Shown: positions 28,718 through 37,607, counted from the first letter of the stretch. The stretch is 64,000 nt of DNA from Caldimonas brevitalea (GCF_001017435.1 NZ_CP011371.1:5642001-5706000), one strand, 5' to 3'. Program-made: numbers and translations. Notes: generated from the sequence alone by a model not told the origin.

Positions 28718-29391
28718 GTCGTTCACCTCCGTGTATAGGCTCAGCTCGGCCCCGCGGGCGCGGCGCCTTGTTGTGTGTATCGGAGACCACGGGCCGTTGG
28801 TCTTTCTGCAGGGCCGCCGGGGCGTTCCCGCACGGCTCGCCGGCGCCGGGCACCAGGCCCGGATCGGACAGCGATCCCTCCCTTGGCAATCCGGATGCCT
28901 TGCGCTGCAGCGGCGCCGCACCCTCGGGTCCACCTGCCAGCGGCGACGACCGGCCCATCCATCCGATGGCCCGCCAGCAGGCGCTCGCCTCTCCGAGGAC
29001 CGGCGGCCTGCTGCCCGGTCGCCGCGGCATTCTGCCCTATCCGGGGGCCCTCCCCGCAGGCATGCAAACGTCGGCGCCGCCACCGCGGAGGCAAAAAAAA
29101 GCCCCCGCAACGCGGGGGCAATGCTTCTTGGCCGCTGCGCAACGCTCGATCGCCCCGAGCGCTACGTGGCGAGGCCATCCTAGCCTGAAACATTTGTATT
29201 GATCTATTAACCGCACCGCCGGGTCGGGATGCAAAAGCCCCTGCTGTCCAGTGCCCTAAGCCCCAAGGCGCGCTGGTGCTAGGTAGACGTACCGCCCCTG
29301 TGGTTTTCACCCCCGCAACTCGGTGGCGCGCGTCTCAGGCGGCAGGGGAGCGGGCACAATCGCTTCCTCACATCAGGGAAGGAATGCGCCT
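28718..29391. other. 670-bp intergenic region with a small RNA candidate
   Basis: Between the antiporter (leftward) and a 66-residue protein (rightward). Bases 28740-29085 hold only GC-rich sequence with overlapping open frames on both strands and no convincing ribosome site. Bases 29093-29190 hold a probable small RNA gene (separate entry). The remaining part to 29391 is probably the promoter of the small protein, with AAGGAA just upstream of its start. Confidence 0.5.
29093..29170 (-). ncRNA. Candidate small RNA with its own terminator
   Basis: An intrinsic terminator reads leftward: stem GCCCCCGC/GCGGGGGC (29119-29112, 29108-29101) with a 3-base loop and eight T (29100-29093). No leftward gene lies upstream of it; the next gene to the right is divergent. 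About 10 bases before the presumed 5' end is TAGGAT (29182-29177), a -10-like element in an AT-rich stretch (29185-29210). The predicted transcript of about 78 nt has a second hairpin, GCTCG/CGAGC, near its 5' end. I recognise no Rfam family. An unlisted peptide gene is the alternative. Confidence 0.4.
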
Positions 29392-29592
29392 ATGAGCGAC
29401 AGAATGAGCCGCAACGAGTGGATCGAGCGCTGTGCCGCACGAATGCTCGCCCAGCAGGTGGCAATGCAGAGCCACGAAGCCTTGGACCTGGCCTTGCAGG
29501 TGTGGTCCGAGGTGCAAGGCGGGGTAGATCCCGAGCAAGCCGCCGACCGACAGTTGGCTCCGCGTGCCGCCGAGGCCTTCGCACCGGCCTGA
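29392..29592 (+). CDS. Small hypothetical protein, 66 residues (paralogue of the one at 40972)
   Basis: Acidic/helical cytoplasmic protein of 66 residues, no signal peptide or metal motif. SRNEWIERCAARMLAQQ at the N-terminus and ALDLALQVWSEVQ in the middle line up with DWVERAARRYQTR and AVELANELWRDRQ in the equally long protein at 40972-41172. The start is fixed by a GGGAAGGAA stretch 10 bases upstream. Function unknown; the two form a small helical family that I cannot name. Confidence 0.75.
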   Translation: MSDRMSRNEWIERCAARMLAQQVAMQSHEALDLALQVWSEVQGGVDPEQAADRQLAPRAAEAFAPA

Positions 29593-29854
29593 CGGCACGG
29601 ACCAGCGCCTTACAACCGACACAAAGCAACACCCCTGCTGTCACGCGATTGACTTGCACCATCCGGCACGGCCGGAGGTCTCGTCTGCAAGCCCTCTTGC
29701 CGTACCGGCGAGCGCCTGCGCCGTGTGACGGCCCCCTGGCCACGTGACGACGCCGTGCGTCACGCCGGTGCCAGGGCCTCTCACCTCTGCCACCACCGTC
29801 TGAGCCCGCCCCGACCCGGGCAGCCACGCGACGCCGCTGTGCGACGCGCCCGTT

Positions 29855-32800
29855 TCACAGCCCTGCCATGCGGGGTGGCATCCTCGAACTTCGCAACTGC
29901 CAAGCCGCCCCGCCCAGCACCAGCGCTGCGACCGCGGCGGCGAGCCAGGCCTGTGCCAGTCGCTGCACCACCGCGTTGGCGCGCGGAGCAGGCATCACGG
30001 GCCGCAGCCGGATGCCGCGTGGCTCGGGAGCTGCCACCACAGGCGCGGGCGGCGAGACGTCCCTCCGAACACGGGGCACCGCCTCGGCCTCTCGTGCCGC
30101 GGCGGCCGCCGGCCTCGCAGGCGTTTGCAGCGCGGTCGCGGTCCATCGCTGCACCTCGACCGAGGCGTCCGGCCGCGGCGCCTGTCCCGACAGCGTCTGC
30201 AACAGTGCGGCCAACGTACGCCGTACCGTCGGATCGGGACGCCAGTACCCCTGGCGTTCGGCCTGCGCCAGCCGCTCCAGCGCCTGCGCATAGGCTTGCG
30301 GGTGGGCCCGCAGCCACTCGGGCACGCCGAGCCCGTGGCGGTCACGCACCAGGACGTCGTAAAACCCCTGCCAGTGGTCGTCGCGCACGCTGCCCGCATC
30401 GACCTGCTGCCAGCCCCAGGCGAACTGCACCGCCTTCACCACCTGCAAGCTGCCGGCATAACCTTCGGCGCGCTGGGCCGCCAGCCAGCCGGGGTGCAGG
30501 TAGCGGCTCTGCATCTCTAGCGCGATGCCGCGCGCTGCGCTCTGCGTGTGCGGCTCGCCGCTGTCCTCGATCTGGTTCACGTACAGCGCCAGGCCCTCGC
30601 GACGGCCGGCGCTGCGCGCGGCGGCGGCCAGGCCCCCGAGGTACTGGAACGGGTCGTCCGAGGTCAGCATGCCGTAGAGGTGGGAACTGCGCGACAGCAG
30701 CGCCGCATCAGTGCGACGCAGGTGGGCCGCCAACACGTCCGGACGGGCCACCGGGTCCGCCCCCGCCTCGCCCACCGGGTTGCCGTCGAGAAACGGCTGG
30801 CTCATCCGCTGTAGGAACAACCCGCCCAGGCGCGCGTCCTGGCGGGCCACACCGTCGGACTGCACCGCCTCGGCGATGCCGGTGCCGTAGTCGCCCGGCG
30901 TGTTGCCGAACACGCGCACCCGGCCCAGCCGTTCGGCCGCGTCAGCGGCGACGCCGTTGCGGGCCAGCTCGCGCGCCACCGCCCGGCTGGCCTCGGCCAC
31001 CACACCCTCGGGCTCGGCCGTGCTGACCGCCGCCACCGCCTTGTCGACCAAGGCCATCAAGGCCGGGAACTGGTCGCGGTAGGAGCCGCTGATCGACAGC
31101 AGCACGTCCACCCGCGGGCGCTTCAACTCGGCCTGCGGAATCACCCGCAGCCCCGTGGGTCGGCCGCTGTGGTCCCACACGGGTTCGACGCCGAGGGCGG
31201 CGAGGGCCTGGGCCTCCTGCACGCCTTGGTGGCGCAAGGTCTCGCCGGCCCACAGCGACAGTGCGATGCGTTGCGGCACCACATCGCCGTGCTCGCGTCG
31301 CCAGGCCGCCAACCAGTCGTCGAACAAGCGCTGCGCCGTCTGCCAGGCATGGCGGGTGGGCAAGCGGCTCGGGTCCAGCCCGGTCAGGTTGCGGCCGGTG
31401 GGCAGGCTGTCGGGGTTGCGGATCGGGTCGCCGCCGTAGGCGGCCGGCAGAAAGCGCCCTTCCAGCGCGCGCAGCAGCCCCGGCAGCTCGTTTTCGGTCG
31501 CGAGCAGCCGTTCGAGGGCCTGGGCGCGCAGCGCGAGGTCGCGCAAGGCTGCTGTGTCGATCGGCCGGCGCGCGGCGCGGTTGGGCACCGGGCCCTGCGG
31601 TTCGGGCGGGCGCAGGTCGAGCTGAGCGGCGGCCTCCGCGTCTTGCAGGGCGACGTCGAGCCAGCGCGCGGGCCGTGAGTCGGCGACACCGCGGTGGTCG
31701 ATCAGAAACGCCTCGTCGATGTCCTCGCCCAGCGCCTCGATCAACGGCTGGCGCAGCGCCTGCAAGATCGTCGTGCGGCGCGCAGACGGCTCGGGCACCC
31801 GGCCGAACACCGCCAGCCCCTGCGGCTGCGACGACTGCGCCAGCCGGTCCAGCCAGGGATGCAGCTGCTCGATGAAGCCGGCGAAGTCGTGGCCGATGCG
31901 CTCGGCGCTCCAGCCCAGGTCGCGGTGCAGCTGCTGCTCGACGAACTGGGCCAGCAGCGCGGCTTCGAGGGCGGCCTTGGTGGGGCCGTCGCCGGCCGTC
32001 TCCCACTCGTGCATCAGCTCGTGCAGGTGCGCCATGCGGGCGTTGAAGCCGGCCGGGGCGAACGAGGGCGTGCGGTGGCTGACCAGCGTGGCCCGGCCGC
32101 GACGCTTGGCGGTCAGCGCTTCGCCGAGGTTGTCGACGATGTAGGGGTAGACGACCGGCACATCGGCCAGCGGCAACAACGCATCGTCGTGCACGTCCAG
32201 GCCGCGCAGCTTGCCATCGGCCCACTCCTGCGTGCCGTGGGTGCCGAAGTGCACCAGGGCATGCGATTGGCGCGCCCACAGGTAGACGGCCAGGTAGTGG
32301 TGCGACAGGGCCACCCGGTTGCGGTGCGAGAACGGCTGCTGGCGGTACTTCAGCGTCTCCTCGCGCGGCGGCTGCGGCATCACGGTCAGGTGCCCGATCT
32401 GCAGGCGCGGGATCACGAACACTGGCTGCCCGCCCTGCTGCACCACATAGCGGCTGCGCTCGGGCGGGCCCCATTGCGCTTCGATGCGCTCGCGCACGCG
32501 CGGCGGCAGCCGGTCGAACCAGGCGCGGTAGTCGGCCAGCGGCAGCGCGGCGGCGGCATCCTGCGCCAGCAAGGCATGCAGGTCTGCACCCTCGTAGTAG
32601 GCCGCCAGCAAAGGTTTGAGTCGCTCGATCCAGACGGCCTCCGGCACCGCCTGCGTGCGATACCCGGCCTGCGCCAAGGCGCCGCTCACCACTTCCAGGC
32701 TGCGCGGCACGTTGAGGAAGGAGGCGCCGAAGTTGGTGGCGCCGGCCGGGTAGTTGTAGACCATCGCAACCAGCCGCTTGTCGGCATTGGGCGTGTCGCG

Positions 32801-33886
32801 CAGCGCCAGCCAGCGGGCCGCCTTGGCCACCACCGCGCGCGCCTGGGGCTCGATCAGCGACAGCCCCTCGCGCGGGTGGCCTTGCGCCGCGACCAGCAGC
32901 GGGTCAACGGCGCCGGCGGCCTCGGGCTGTGCCAGGTAGAACGGCACGTCGGTGGTGGCGAGCCCGCCGCTGTCGGCCTGCCAGGCGGCGATCGACCCGC
33001 TGCGGTAAGGCAGCGTCGCGAGCACCGGCACGTCCCAGCGCTGGAACAGCGGTTGCAGCGCGGCGCCGGGGGTCAGCAACTGGTGCGTCACCACCACACG
33101 CGCATGCAGCCGCCCGTCGACCTCCAGCAAAGCGCTCAAAGCCGGCGCGTCGAGCGACTGGCTGTAGGCCGCATAGGGCGCGAAGCCGGCTGCTTCGAAC
33201 CACTGCAGCCAGCGGTCCAGCCAGCCGGTGCTGCCGTCGACGAAATGGTGCCGGTGCACCAGCAGCACGACCGGCGCGCCGCGTGCCCTGCCCTCGCCGG
33301 CCTGCCAGCGGGCCAGTGCGCCGGCATCCGAAAACAGCCCCGGCGCACGCGGGTGGTACAGCGCCCGTGCTGGCAAGGGTTGCGGCGGCGGCAACACCGG
33401 CAACGCCCCGCCCTGCAAGGCGGCCTTTGCCAGCGTGAAGGCGTGTGCCGACTGGCGGGCGCCACCGGCTCGCAAATAGGCCGCGATACGCCCGGCCGGC
33501 GTGTCGCCGTCGGCCGTGTCGGTGTACAGCAGGCGGTCGGGGCGCCGCGCCTCGAAGCGTGCCACCTGCTCGGGCCCCAGCAGCGCCTCGAGGCGCGCCC
33601 GCACCGTCGCATGCGGCACGTCGACCCACACCCACTCGGCCTCGTCGAGGCCCGCCTGCAGCGCCTGCCGGGCGGCCCGGTCGTCACCCGGGCGCAGGCC
33701 GAACTCGACATGCCGCCACTCGAAGCCCGCGTCGGCCGCGGCGCTGGCCAGCAAGGCGCTGCGGGTGGTCGGCGTCACGTCGCTCGTCACCCACAGCAGC
33801 AGCGGTCGCGCCAACAGGGCCGGGGCGACGCACAGCAGCAGCGCCGTCAGCAGCAGCAGCGCGCAAGCGCGCCGCCAGGCGCTCAA
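29855..33886 (-). CDS. Exported, membrane-anchored CobN-type chelatase subunit
   Basis: A 1343-residue homologue of the large cobaltochelatase subunit CobN / magnesium chelatase H. Unusually, it has a signal peptide (about 1-26, ALLLLTALLLCVAPALLARP), and a C-terminal membrane helix (about 1311-1332, WLAAAVAALVLGGAAWQL) after an Ala/Pro/Arg-rich linker, so the body should face the periplasm. The CobN hallmark HFGTHGTQEWADGK lies near residue 545, with LSHHYLAVYLWARQSHALV before it. The TTG start overlaps the DUF2149 stop (TTGA), so translation is coupled. No CobS/CobT partners are present; the operon instead supplies ExbB/ExbD-like proteins behind a cobalamin riboswitch. A role in corrinoid or cobalt handling is inferred; chelatase activity is untested. 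Confidence 0.92.
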   Translation of the reverse strand: MSAWRRACALLLLTALLLCVAPALLARPLLLWVTSDVTPTTRSALLASAAADAGFEWRHVEFGLRPGDDRAARQALQAGLDEAEWVWVDVPHATVRARLEALLGPEQVARFEARRPDRLLYTDTADGDTPAGRIAAYLRAGGARQSAHAFTLAKAALQGGALPVLPPPQPLPARALYHPRAPGLFSDAGALARWQAGEGRARGAPVVLLVHRHHFVDGSTGWLDRWLQWFEAAGFAPYAAYSQSLDAPALSALLEVDGRLHARVVVTHQLLTPGAALQPLFQRWDVPVLATLPYRSGSIAAWQADSGGLATTDVPFYLAQPEAAGAVDPLLVAAQGHPREGLSLIEPQARAVVAKAARWLALRDTPNADKRLVAMVYNYPAGATNFGASFLNVPRSLEVVSGALAQAGYRTQAVPEAVWIERLKPLLAAYYEGADLHALLAQDAAAALPLADYRAWFDRLPPRVRERIEAQWGPPERSRYVVQQGGQPVFVIPRLQIGHLTVMPQPPREETLKYRQQPFSHRNRVALSHHYLAVYLWARQSHALVHFGTHGTQEWADGKLRGLDVHDDALLPLADVPVVYPYIVDNLGEALTAKRRGRATLVSHRTPSFAPAGFNARMAHLHELMHEWETAGDGPTKAALEAALLAQFVEQQLHRDLGWSAERIGHDFAGFIEQLHPWLDRLAQSSQPQGLAVFGRVPEPSARRTTILQALRQPLIEALGEDIDEAFLIDHRGVADSRPARWLDVALQDAEAAAQLDLRPPEPQGPVPNRAARRPIDTAALRDLALRAQALERLLATENELPGLLRALEGRFLPAAYGGDPIRNPDSLPTGRNLTGLDPSRLPTRHAWQTAQRLFDDWLAAWRREHGDVVPQRIALSLWAGETLRHQGVQEAQALAALGVEPVWDHSGRPTGLRVIPQAELKRPRVDVLLSISGSYRDQFPALMALVDKAVAAVSTAEPEGVVAEASRAVARELARNGVAADAAERLGRVRVFGNTPGDYGTGIAEAVQSDGVARQDARLGGLFLQRMSQPFLDGNPVGEAGADPVARPDVLAAHLRRTDAALLSRSSHLYGMLTSDDPFQYLGGLAAAARSAGRREGLALYVNQIEDSGEPHTQSAARGIALEMQSRYLHPGWLAAQRAEGYAGSLQVVKAVQFAWGWQQVDAGSVRDDHWQGFYDVLVRDRHGLGVPEWLRAHPQAYAQALERLAQAERQGYWRPDPTVRRTLAALLQTLSGQAPRPDASVEVQRWTATALQTPARPAAAAAREAEAVPRVRRDVSPPAPVVAAPEPRGIRLRPVMPAPRANAVVQRLAQAWLAAAVAALVLGGAAWQLRSSRMPPRMAGL

Positions 33887-34233
33887 GGGGTGGACCCGGC
33901 AGGCGACGACGAGGCCGCCGGCTCGGGTACGTAGATGACACTGCCATCGTCGAGCTTGTAGGCCACGCCCGCGCGCACGCCATTGCCCGCGCCGGCCGTG
34001 CCATCACCGCGCAAGCGCACCTCGCGGCCGTTCTCGCGCGTGACGATCTCCATGTCGGGCCGGCCGGCGTTGCGGATCACCGTGACGGTCGAGCCGGCCT
34101 CACGCTCGGCGCGCAAGGTCAGGGCCACCAGCAGGGCCGCGACGACGATCAGGAACACGTCGACCAGGTTGACGGCCGACAGCATCGGGTCGTCGTCCTC
34201 GTCGGCGAGCGGATGCAGGCTGTGGCGTCGCAT
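33883..34233 (-). CDS. DUF2149 protein, ExbD/TolR-like
   Basis: A 116-residue protein: acidic N-terminus (LADEDDDP), one membrane helix (about 24-42) and a small periplasmic domain ending in a Ser/Pro tail. The segment MLSAVNLVDVFLIVVAALL is strikingly like the N-terminal helix of ExbD/TolR, with Asp25 at the position of the proton-carrying aspartate in that family. DUF2149 is known from methanogens and some bacteria next to CobN and MotA/TolQ/ExbB genes; the ExbD analogy is my reading. It starts 10 bases after the channel gene and overlaps the CobN start. Confidence 0.85.
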   Translation of the reverse strand: MRRHSLHPLADEDDDPMLSAVNLVDVFLIVVAALLVALTLRAEREAGSTVTVIRNAGRPDMEIVTRENGREVRLRGDGTAGAGNGVRAGVAYKLDDGSVIYVPEPAASSSPAGSTP

Positions 34234-34243
34234 CGTCGCCCCC

Positions 34244-34711
34244 TCACTGCGCCAGGCCGCGGGCCAGCCGCACCGCGTGCAACTCGCTCAACAGCCAGCG
34301 GCGGCGCAGCGAATGCACCGCCAACGCGATGGCGGCGGCGGCCAGCGCCAGCACCACGCCCGAGAAGGCATTGCCGAAGCCGAGCAAGGTGCTGCCGCCG
34401 TCGCCCGAGGCCACGCCGGCGAGCGCCGGCCCGAGTGGGATCATCGTGGCGATCAGCCCCAGCAAGGGGGCCATGCGGGCCAGCAGCCGCATCGGCTCCA
34501 ACTGCCGCATCGCGGCCAGCTCGAGCGCATCGAGCGAGACTTCGTCGCCTTGCGGCAAACAGCGCCAGCGCGGGTCGCGCCAGCGTTGCCACGCTTCGGC
34601 CAGCGTGCGGCCGAGTGCCCACAACGCCGCCGCGAAGCACGCCAGCACCCCCAGCGAGACCGGCCACAACAGCCATTGCGCCACTTGCGCCATGCCGGCT
34701 TCGAGCATCAT
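34244..34711 (-). CDS. MotA/TolQ/ExbB-like proton channel protein
   Basis: A short (155-residue) inner-membrane protein with three helices: about 11-33, and two in the ExbB-like core MAPLLGLIATMIPLGPAL (about 79-96) and AFSGVVLALAAAAIALAV (about 115-132). The spacing and the GLIATMIP...AL pattern match MotA/TolQ/ExbB channels, which are usually over 220 residues; here the cytoplasmic loop is cut to about 40 residues. Two adjacent ATGs (34711, 34708) follow a GGAG site. It is the first large gene after the cobalamin riboswitch and is expected to form a proton-driven stator with the DUF2149 protein. Confidence 0.85.
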   Translation of the reverse strand: MMLEAGMAQVAQWLLWPVSLGVLACFAAALWALGRTLAEAWQRWRDPRWRCLPQGDEVSLDALELAAMRQLEPMRLLARMAPLLGLIATMIPLGPALAGVASGDGGSTLLGFGNAFSGVVLALAAAAIALAVHSLRRRWLLSELHAVRLARGLAQ

Positions 34712-34809
34712 CGCCACGCTCCGGTGAGATGGGACGGCAACCGGCAGGCAAGGCAGGCCCAGGCGGTCGGCAGCAGGCCGGCCTGGCAGCAGGAAGGTCG
34801 TTCGGACAT
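34708..34809 (-). CDS. Candidate cysteine-rich micro-ORF in the riboswitch leader
   Basis: A 33-codon frame (MSERPSCCQAGLL...; Cys at 7, 8, 19 and 22) in the leader between riboswitch and channel gene. Its TGA overlaps the first ATG of the channel gene (ATGA), the arrangement of coupled operon genes. The same frame extends in-phase to an ATG at 34863 (51 codons, one further Cys). No good ribosome site precedes either ATG, so it may be chance. If real, paired cysteines would suit metal binding. Confidence 0.2.
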   Translation of the reverse strand: MSERPSCCQAGLLPTAWACLACRLPSHLTGAWR

Positions 34810-34903
34810 GGCGGAACTCGTGATGGCAACCCGCCCGGCCGCTTCCCCGCAGCCCAGGCGCATGCAGCCACGCAGCAGCATCAGTCGCAGCGCGTGGCCC
34901 CCT

Positions 34904-35126
34904 GTTGGCCGGTCTCCGGGCTGGCGGACATGTGCCCGAGTCCTTCCCGGGCCACGCTCGGCCCAGTGGACGTCGTACAGGCACCGAGCGCGAGACCCTG
35001 AGGGTCGACCCGCTCGTCCGCATACCGTTGCGGGGGCAGCTCGGCTTGGAGGCTGCGCAGCATCGCGCGGCGCCCTGCCGATTCCCGTTTCACGGTGCCG
35101 GCAGAGCCGCCGGCACGCGCACCAAC
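34904..35126 (-). promoter_or_regulatory. Cobalamin riboswitch
   Basis: Read leftward, all consensus blocks occur in order: closing stem GTTGG (35126-35122) paired with CCAAC (34908-34904); GTGCCGGC/GCCGGCAC hairpin; GGGAATCGG; GCCCCCGCAAC (35037-35027); CCACTGG (34969-34963); GGGAAGG (34948-34942); and the B12 box AGCCCGGAGACCGGCC (34922-34907). It would repress the channel-DUF2149-CobN operon when adenosylcobalamin is abundant. The 190-base stretch to the first gene must hold the expression platform; a classic T-tailed terminator is not seen, so control of translation or Rho-type termination is more likely. Confidence 0.93.
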
Positions 35127-35283
35127 GACCGCGAATGTACCGCAGCCGCCCGGTCCGGCCGAGTGCCGACGGCCATGACAACCTGGCCCTCACCCCGTTA
35201 CAGTGCGTGCGAGGCACCGGTGCCCCCAGGGCCAGGCGGCTCGCAGGGGCTCGCACCGGGGTGCCGAGCACGAAGGTTATCCA

Positions 35284-37596
35284 ATGAGCGATCCCAAGAT
35301 CGAGTTCTATCCCTACCCGGCCGGCGGCTGGGGCGCGCTGCGCAGTGCCGCGCGCCAGCTGGTGCAGCACCGCATCGCCGCCAAGGGCACGCGCACGCTG
35401 TTGTCGGCCAACCAGCCCGACGGCTTCGACTGCCCCGGCTGCGCCTGGCCCGACCGCCAGCACACCTCGACCTTCGAGTTTTGCGAAAACGGCGTCAAAG
35501 CCGTCGCCGCAGAGGCCACGTCGCGCCGCGCGACGCCCGAACTGATCGGGCAGCACCGCGTCGCCGAACTGGCCGCCTGGTCCGACCACGACCTCGAAGC
35601 GCTGGGCCGCCTGACCGAGCCGATGGCCTATGACGCCGCCACCGACCGCTACCACGCGGTCAGCTGGGACAGCGCCTTCGAGCGTATCGCCGCGCACCTG
35701 CGGGCGCTGCCGCACCCCGACCAGGCGATCTTCTACACCTCGGGGCGCACCAGCAACGAGGCGGCCTTCCTGTACCAGCTGTTGGTGCGCGAGTACGGCA
35801 CCAACAACTTCCCCGACTGCTCCAACATGTGTCACGAGCCGAGCGGCACCGGCTTGAAGCAAAGCATCGGCGTCGGCAAGGGCAGCGTCACGCTGGCCGA
35901 CTTCGAACAGGCCGATGCGATCCTGATCTTTGGCCAGAACCCCGGCACCAACCACCCCCGCATGCTCGGCGAGCTGCGCGCCGCGTCGCGCCGGGGCGCC
36001 CGCATCTTGAGCTTCAACCCGCTGCGTGAACGCGGGCTGGAGCGCTTCGCCGACCCGCAGAACGCCCTCGAGATGGCCACGCTCGGCTCAACGCCGATCA
36101 GCAGCGACTACTTCCAGCTGCGCATCGGCGGTGACCTCGCGGCCGTCAAGGGCCTGTGCAAGGCGCTGTTCGAACTCGACGACGCCGCGCGCGCCGCAGG
36201 GCGGCCCCGGTTGCTCGACGTCGACTTCATCGCCGAGCACACCCACGGCCTCGATGCCTTCGAAGCCGACGTGCGGGCCGAGTCGTGGGACGCACTGACC
36301 GAAGCCTCGGGCCTGAGCCTCGACCAACTGCGCGCCGCCGCGCTCACGTACGCACGGGCCGCGCGGGTCATCGCCTGCTGGGGCATGGGCATCACGCAGC
36401 ACCGCCATGCGGTGGCGACGGTGCAGATGATCACCAATCTGTTGCTGCTGCGCGGCAACCTGGGCCGACCCGGCGCCGGCGTCTGCCCGGTGCGCGGCCA
36501 CAGCAACGTGCAGGGCGACCGCACCATGGGCATCCACGAGAAGCCGTCGGCGCAGTTCCTCGACCGGTTGGGCGCCGTGTTCGGCTTCGAGCCGCCCCGC
36601 GCGCCCGGCCACGACACGATTGCGGCCATCGAGGCCATGCAGCGAGGCGACGCGCGCGTGTTTTTCGCGCTGGGCGGCAATTTCGCTGTGGCGACACCCG
36701 ACACCACCCTCACCCAGGCCGCGCTGCGCCGCTGCGACCTGACGGTGCATGTGTCGACCAAGCTCAACCGCAGCCACCTGGTGCACGGCCGGGAAGCGCT
36801 GGTGCTGCCCTGCCTCGGCCGCACCGAACTCGACCTGCAGAACGGCACGCCGCAAGCCATCACGGTCGAAGACTCGATGAGCATGGTGCACCTGTCGAGC
36901 GGGCGCAATCCGCCGGCGTCGCCGCACCTGCTGTCCGAGCCGATGATCGTGGCCCGCCTGGCCAGCGCCGTGCTGCCACACAGCAAGACGCCGTGGCGCT
37001 GGCTGGTGGAAGACTACGACCGCATCCGCGACAAGATCGCCGAGGTCTTCGACGACTTCGCCGACTTCAACCGCCGGGTGCGCACGCCCGGCGGCTTCCG
37101 GCTGCGCAACACCGCGTCGGAGCGGGTCTGGCTGACCGGCTCGGGCAAGGCGCACTTCATGGCCCATGCCCTGCCGCGGCAGACCACGCCGGCTGAGGCC
37201 GCTGGCCAGCGCGTCTTCACGCTCGCCACCGTGCGGGCGCACGACCAGTACAACACCACGGTCTATGGCCTGGACGACCGCTACCGCGGCGTCTTCGGCC
37301 ACCGGCGTGTCGTGTTCATCCACCGCGACGACCTGCAGGCACTGGGCCTGGCGCCCGGCGAATGGGTCGACCTGACCAGCGTGTTCGGCGATGGTGTCGA
37401 GCGGCGCGCCGAGCGTTTCCTGCTGGTCGAGTACGACATCCCGCGCGGCTGTTTGGCCAGCTACTACCCCGAAACCAACACGCTGGTGCCGCTGGCGAGC
37501 CACGCCGAAGGCGCGCGCACGCCGGCGTCCAAGTCGATCCCGGTGGTGCTGACCCGGCATGTCGGCCAGGCCGAACCGGGAGCGCCGGCGTCTTGA
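35284..37596 (+). CDS. FdhF/YdeP-family molybdopterin oxidoreductase
   Basis: A 770-residue molybdopterin enzyme of the YdeP branch of formate dehydrogenase-like proteins. CPGCAWPDRQH sits at about 50-60; the active-site region is YTSGRTSNEAAFLYQ and NMCHEPSGTGLKQS (about 181-194) with a cysteine; GMGITQHRHA and RGHSNVQGDRTMGI bind the pterin, and the C-terminal domain has VRAHDQYNTTVYGLDDRYRG. There is no N-terminal ferredoxin-like cysteine cluster and no in-frame TGA. The physiological substrate is not established; formate or an acid-stress redox role is possible. FdhD is coupled directly downstream. A GAAGG site lies about 9 bases before the ATG. Confidence 0.93.
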   Translation: MSDPKIEFYPYPAGGWGALRSAARQLVQHRIAAKGTRTLLSANQPDGFDCPGCAWPDRQHTSTFEFCENGVKAVAAEATSRRATPELIGQHRVAELAAWSDHDLEALGRLTEPMAYDAATDRYHAVSWDSAFERIAAHLRALPHPDQAIFYTSGRTSNEAAFLYQLLVREYGTNNFPDCSNMCHEPSGTGLKQSIGVGKGSVTLADFEQADAILIFGQNPGTNHPRMLGELRAASRRGARILSFNPLRERGLERFADPQNALEMATLGSTPISSDYFQLRIGGDLAAVKGLCKALFELDDAARAAGRPRLLDVDFIAEHTHGLDAFEADVRAESWDALTEASGLSLDQLRAAALTYARAARVIACWGMGITQHRHAVATVQMITNLLLLRGNLGRPGAGVCPVRGHSNVQGDRTMGIHEKPSAQFLDRLGAVFGFEPPRAPGHDTIAAIEAMQRGDARVFFALGGNFAVATPDTTLTQAALRRCDLTVHVSTKLNRSHLVHGREALVLPCLGRTELDLQNGTPQAITVEDSMSMVHLSSGRNPPASPHLLSEPMIVARLASAVLPHSKTPWRWLVEDYDRIRDKIAEVFDDFADFNRRVRTPGGFRLRNTASERVWLTGSGKAHFMAHALPRQTTPAEAAGQRVFTLATVRAHDQYNTTVYGLDDRYRGVFGHRRVVFIHRDDLQALGLAPGEWVDLTSVFGDGVERRAERFLLVEYDIPRGCLASYYPETNTLVPLASHAEGARTPASKSIPVVLTRHVGQAEPGAPAS

Positions 37597-37607
37597 AGCC
37601 CGACGAC

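Noticed and set aside
28741..29310. Overlapping open frames on both strands right of the antiporter
   Set aside because: No ribosome site, no plausible hydrophobic or domain pattern, and several frames are equally open, as in non-coding GC-rich DNA.
29392..37596. A defence island or prophage around the CobN cluster
   Set aside because: No integrase, transposase, tRNA attachment site or composition change; genes are metabolic and of normal GC content.
35284..37596. Selenocysteine in the FdhF-like protein
   Set aside because: The frame has no in-frame TGA; the active-site position carries a normal cysteine codon.
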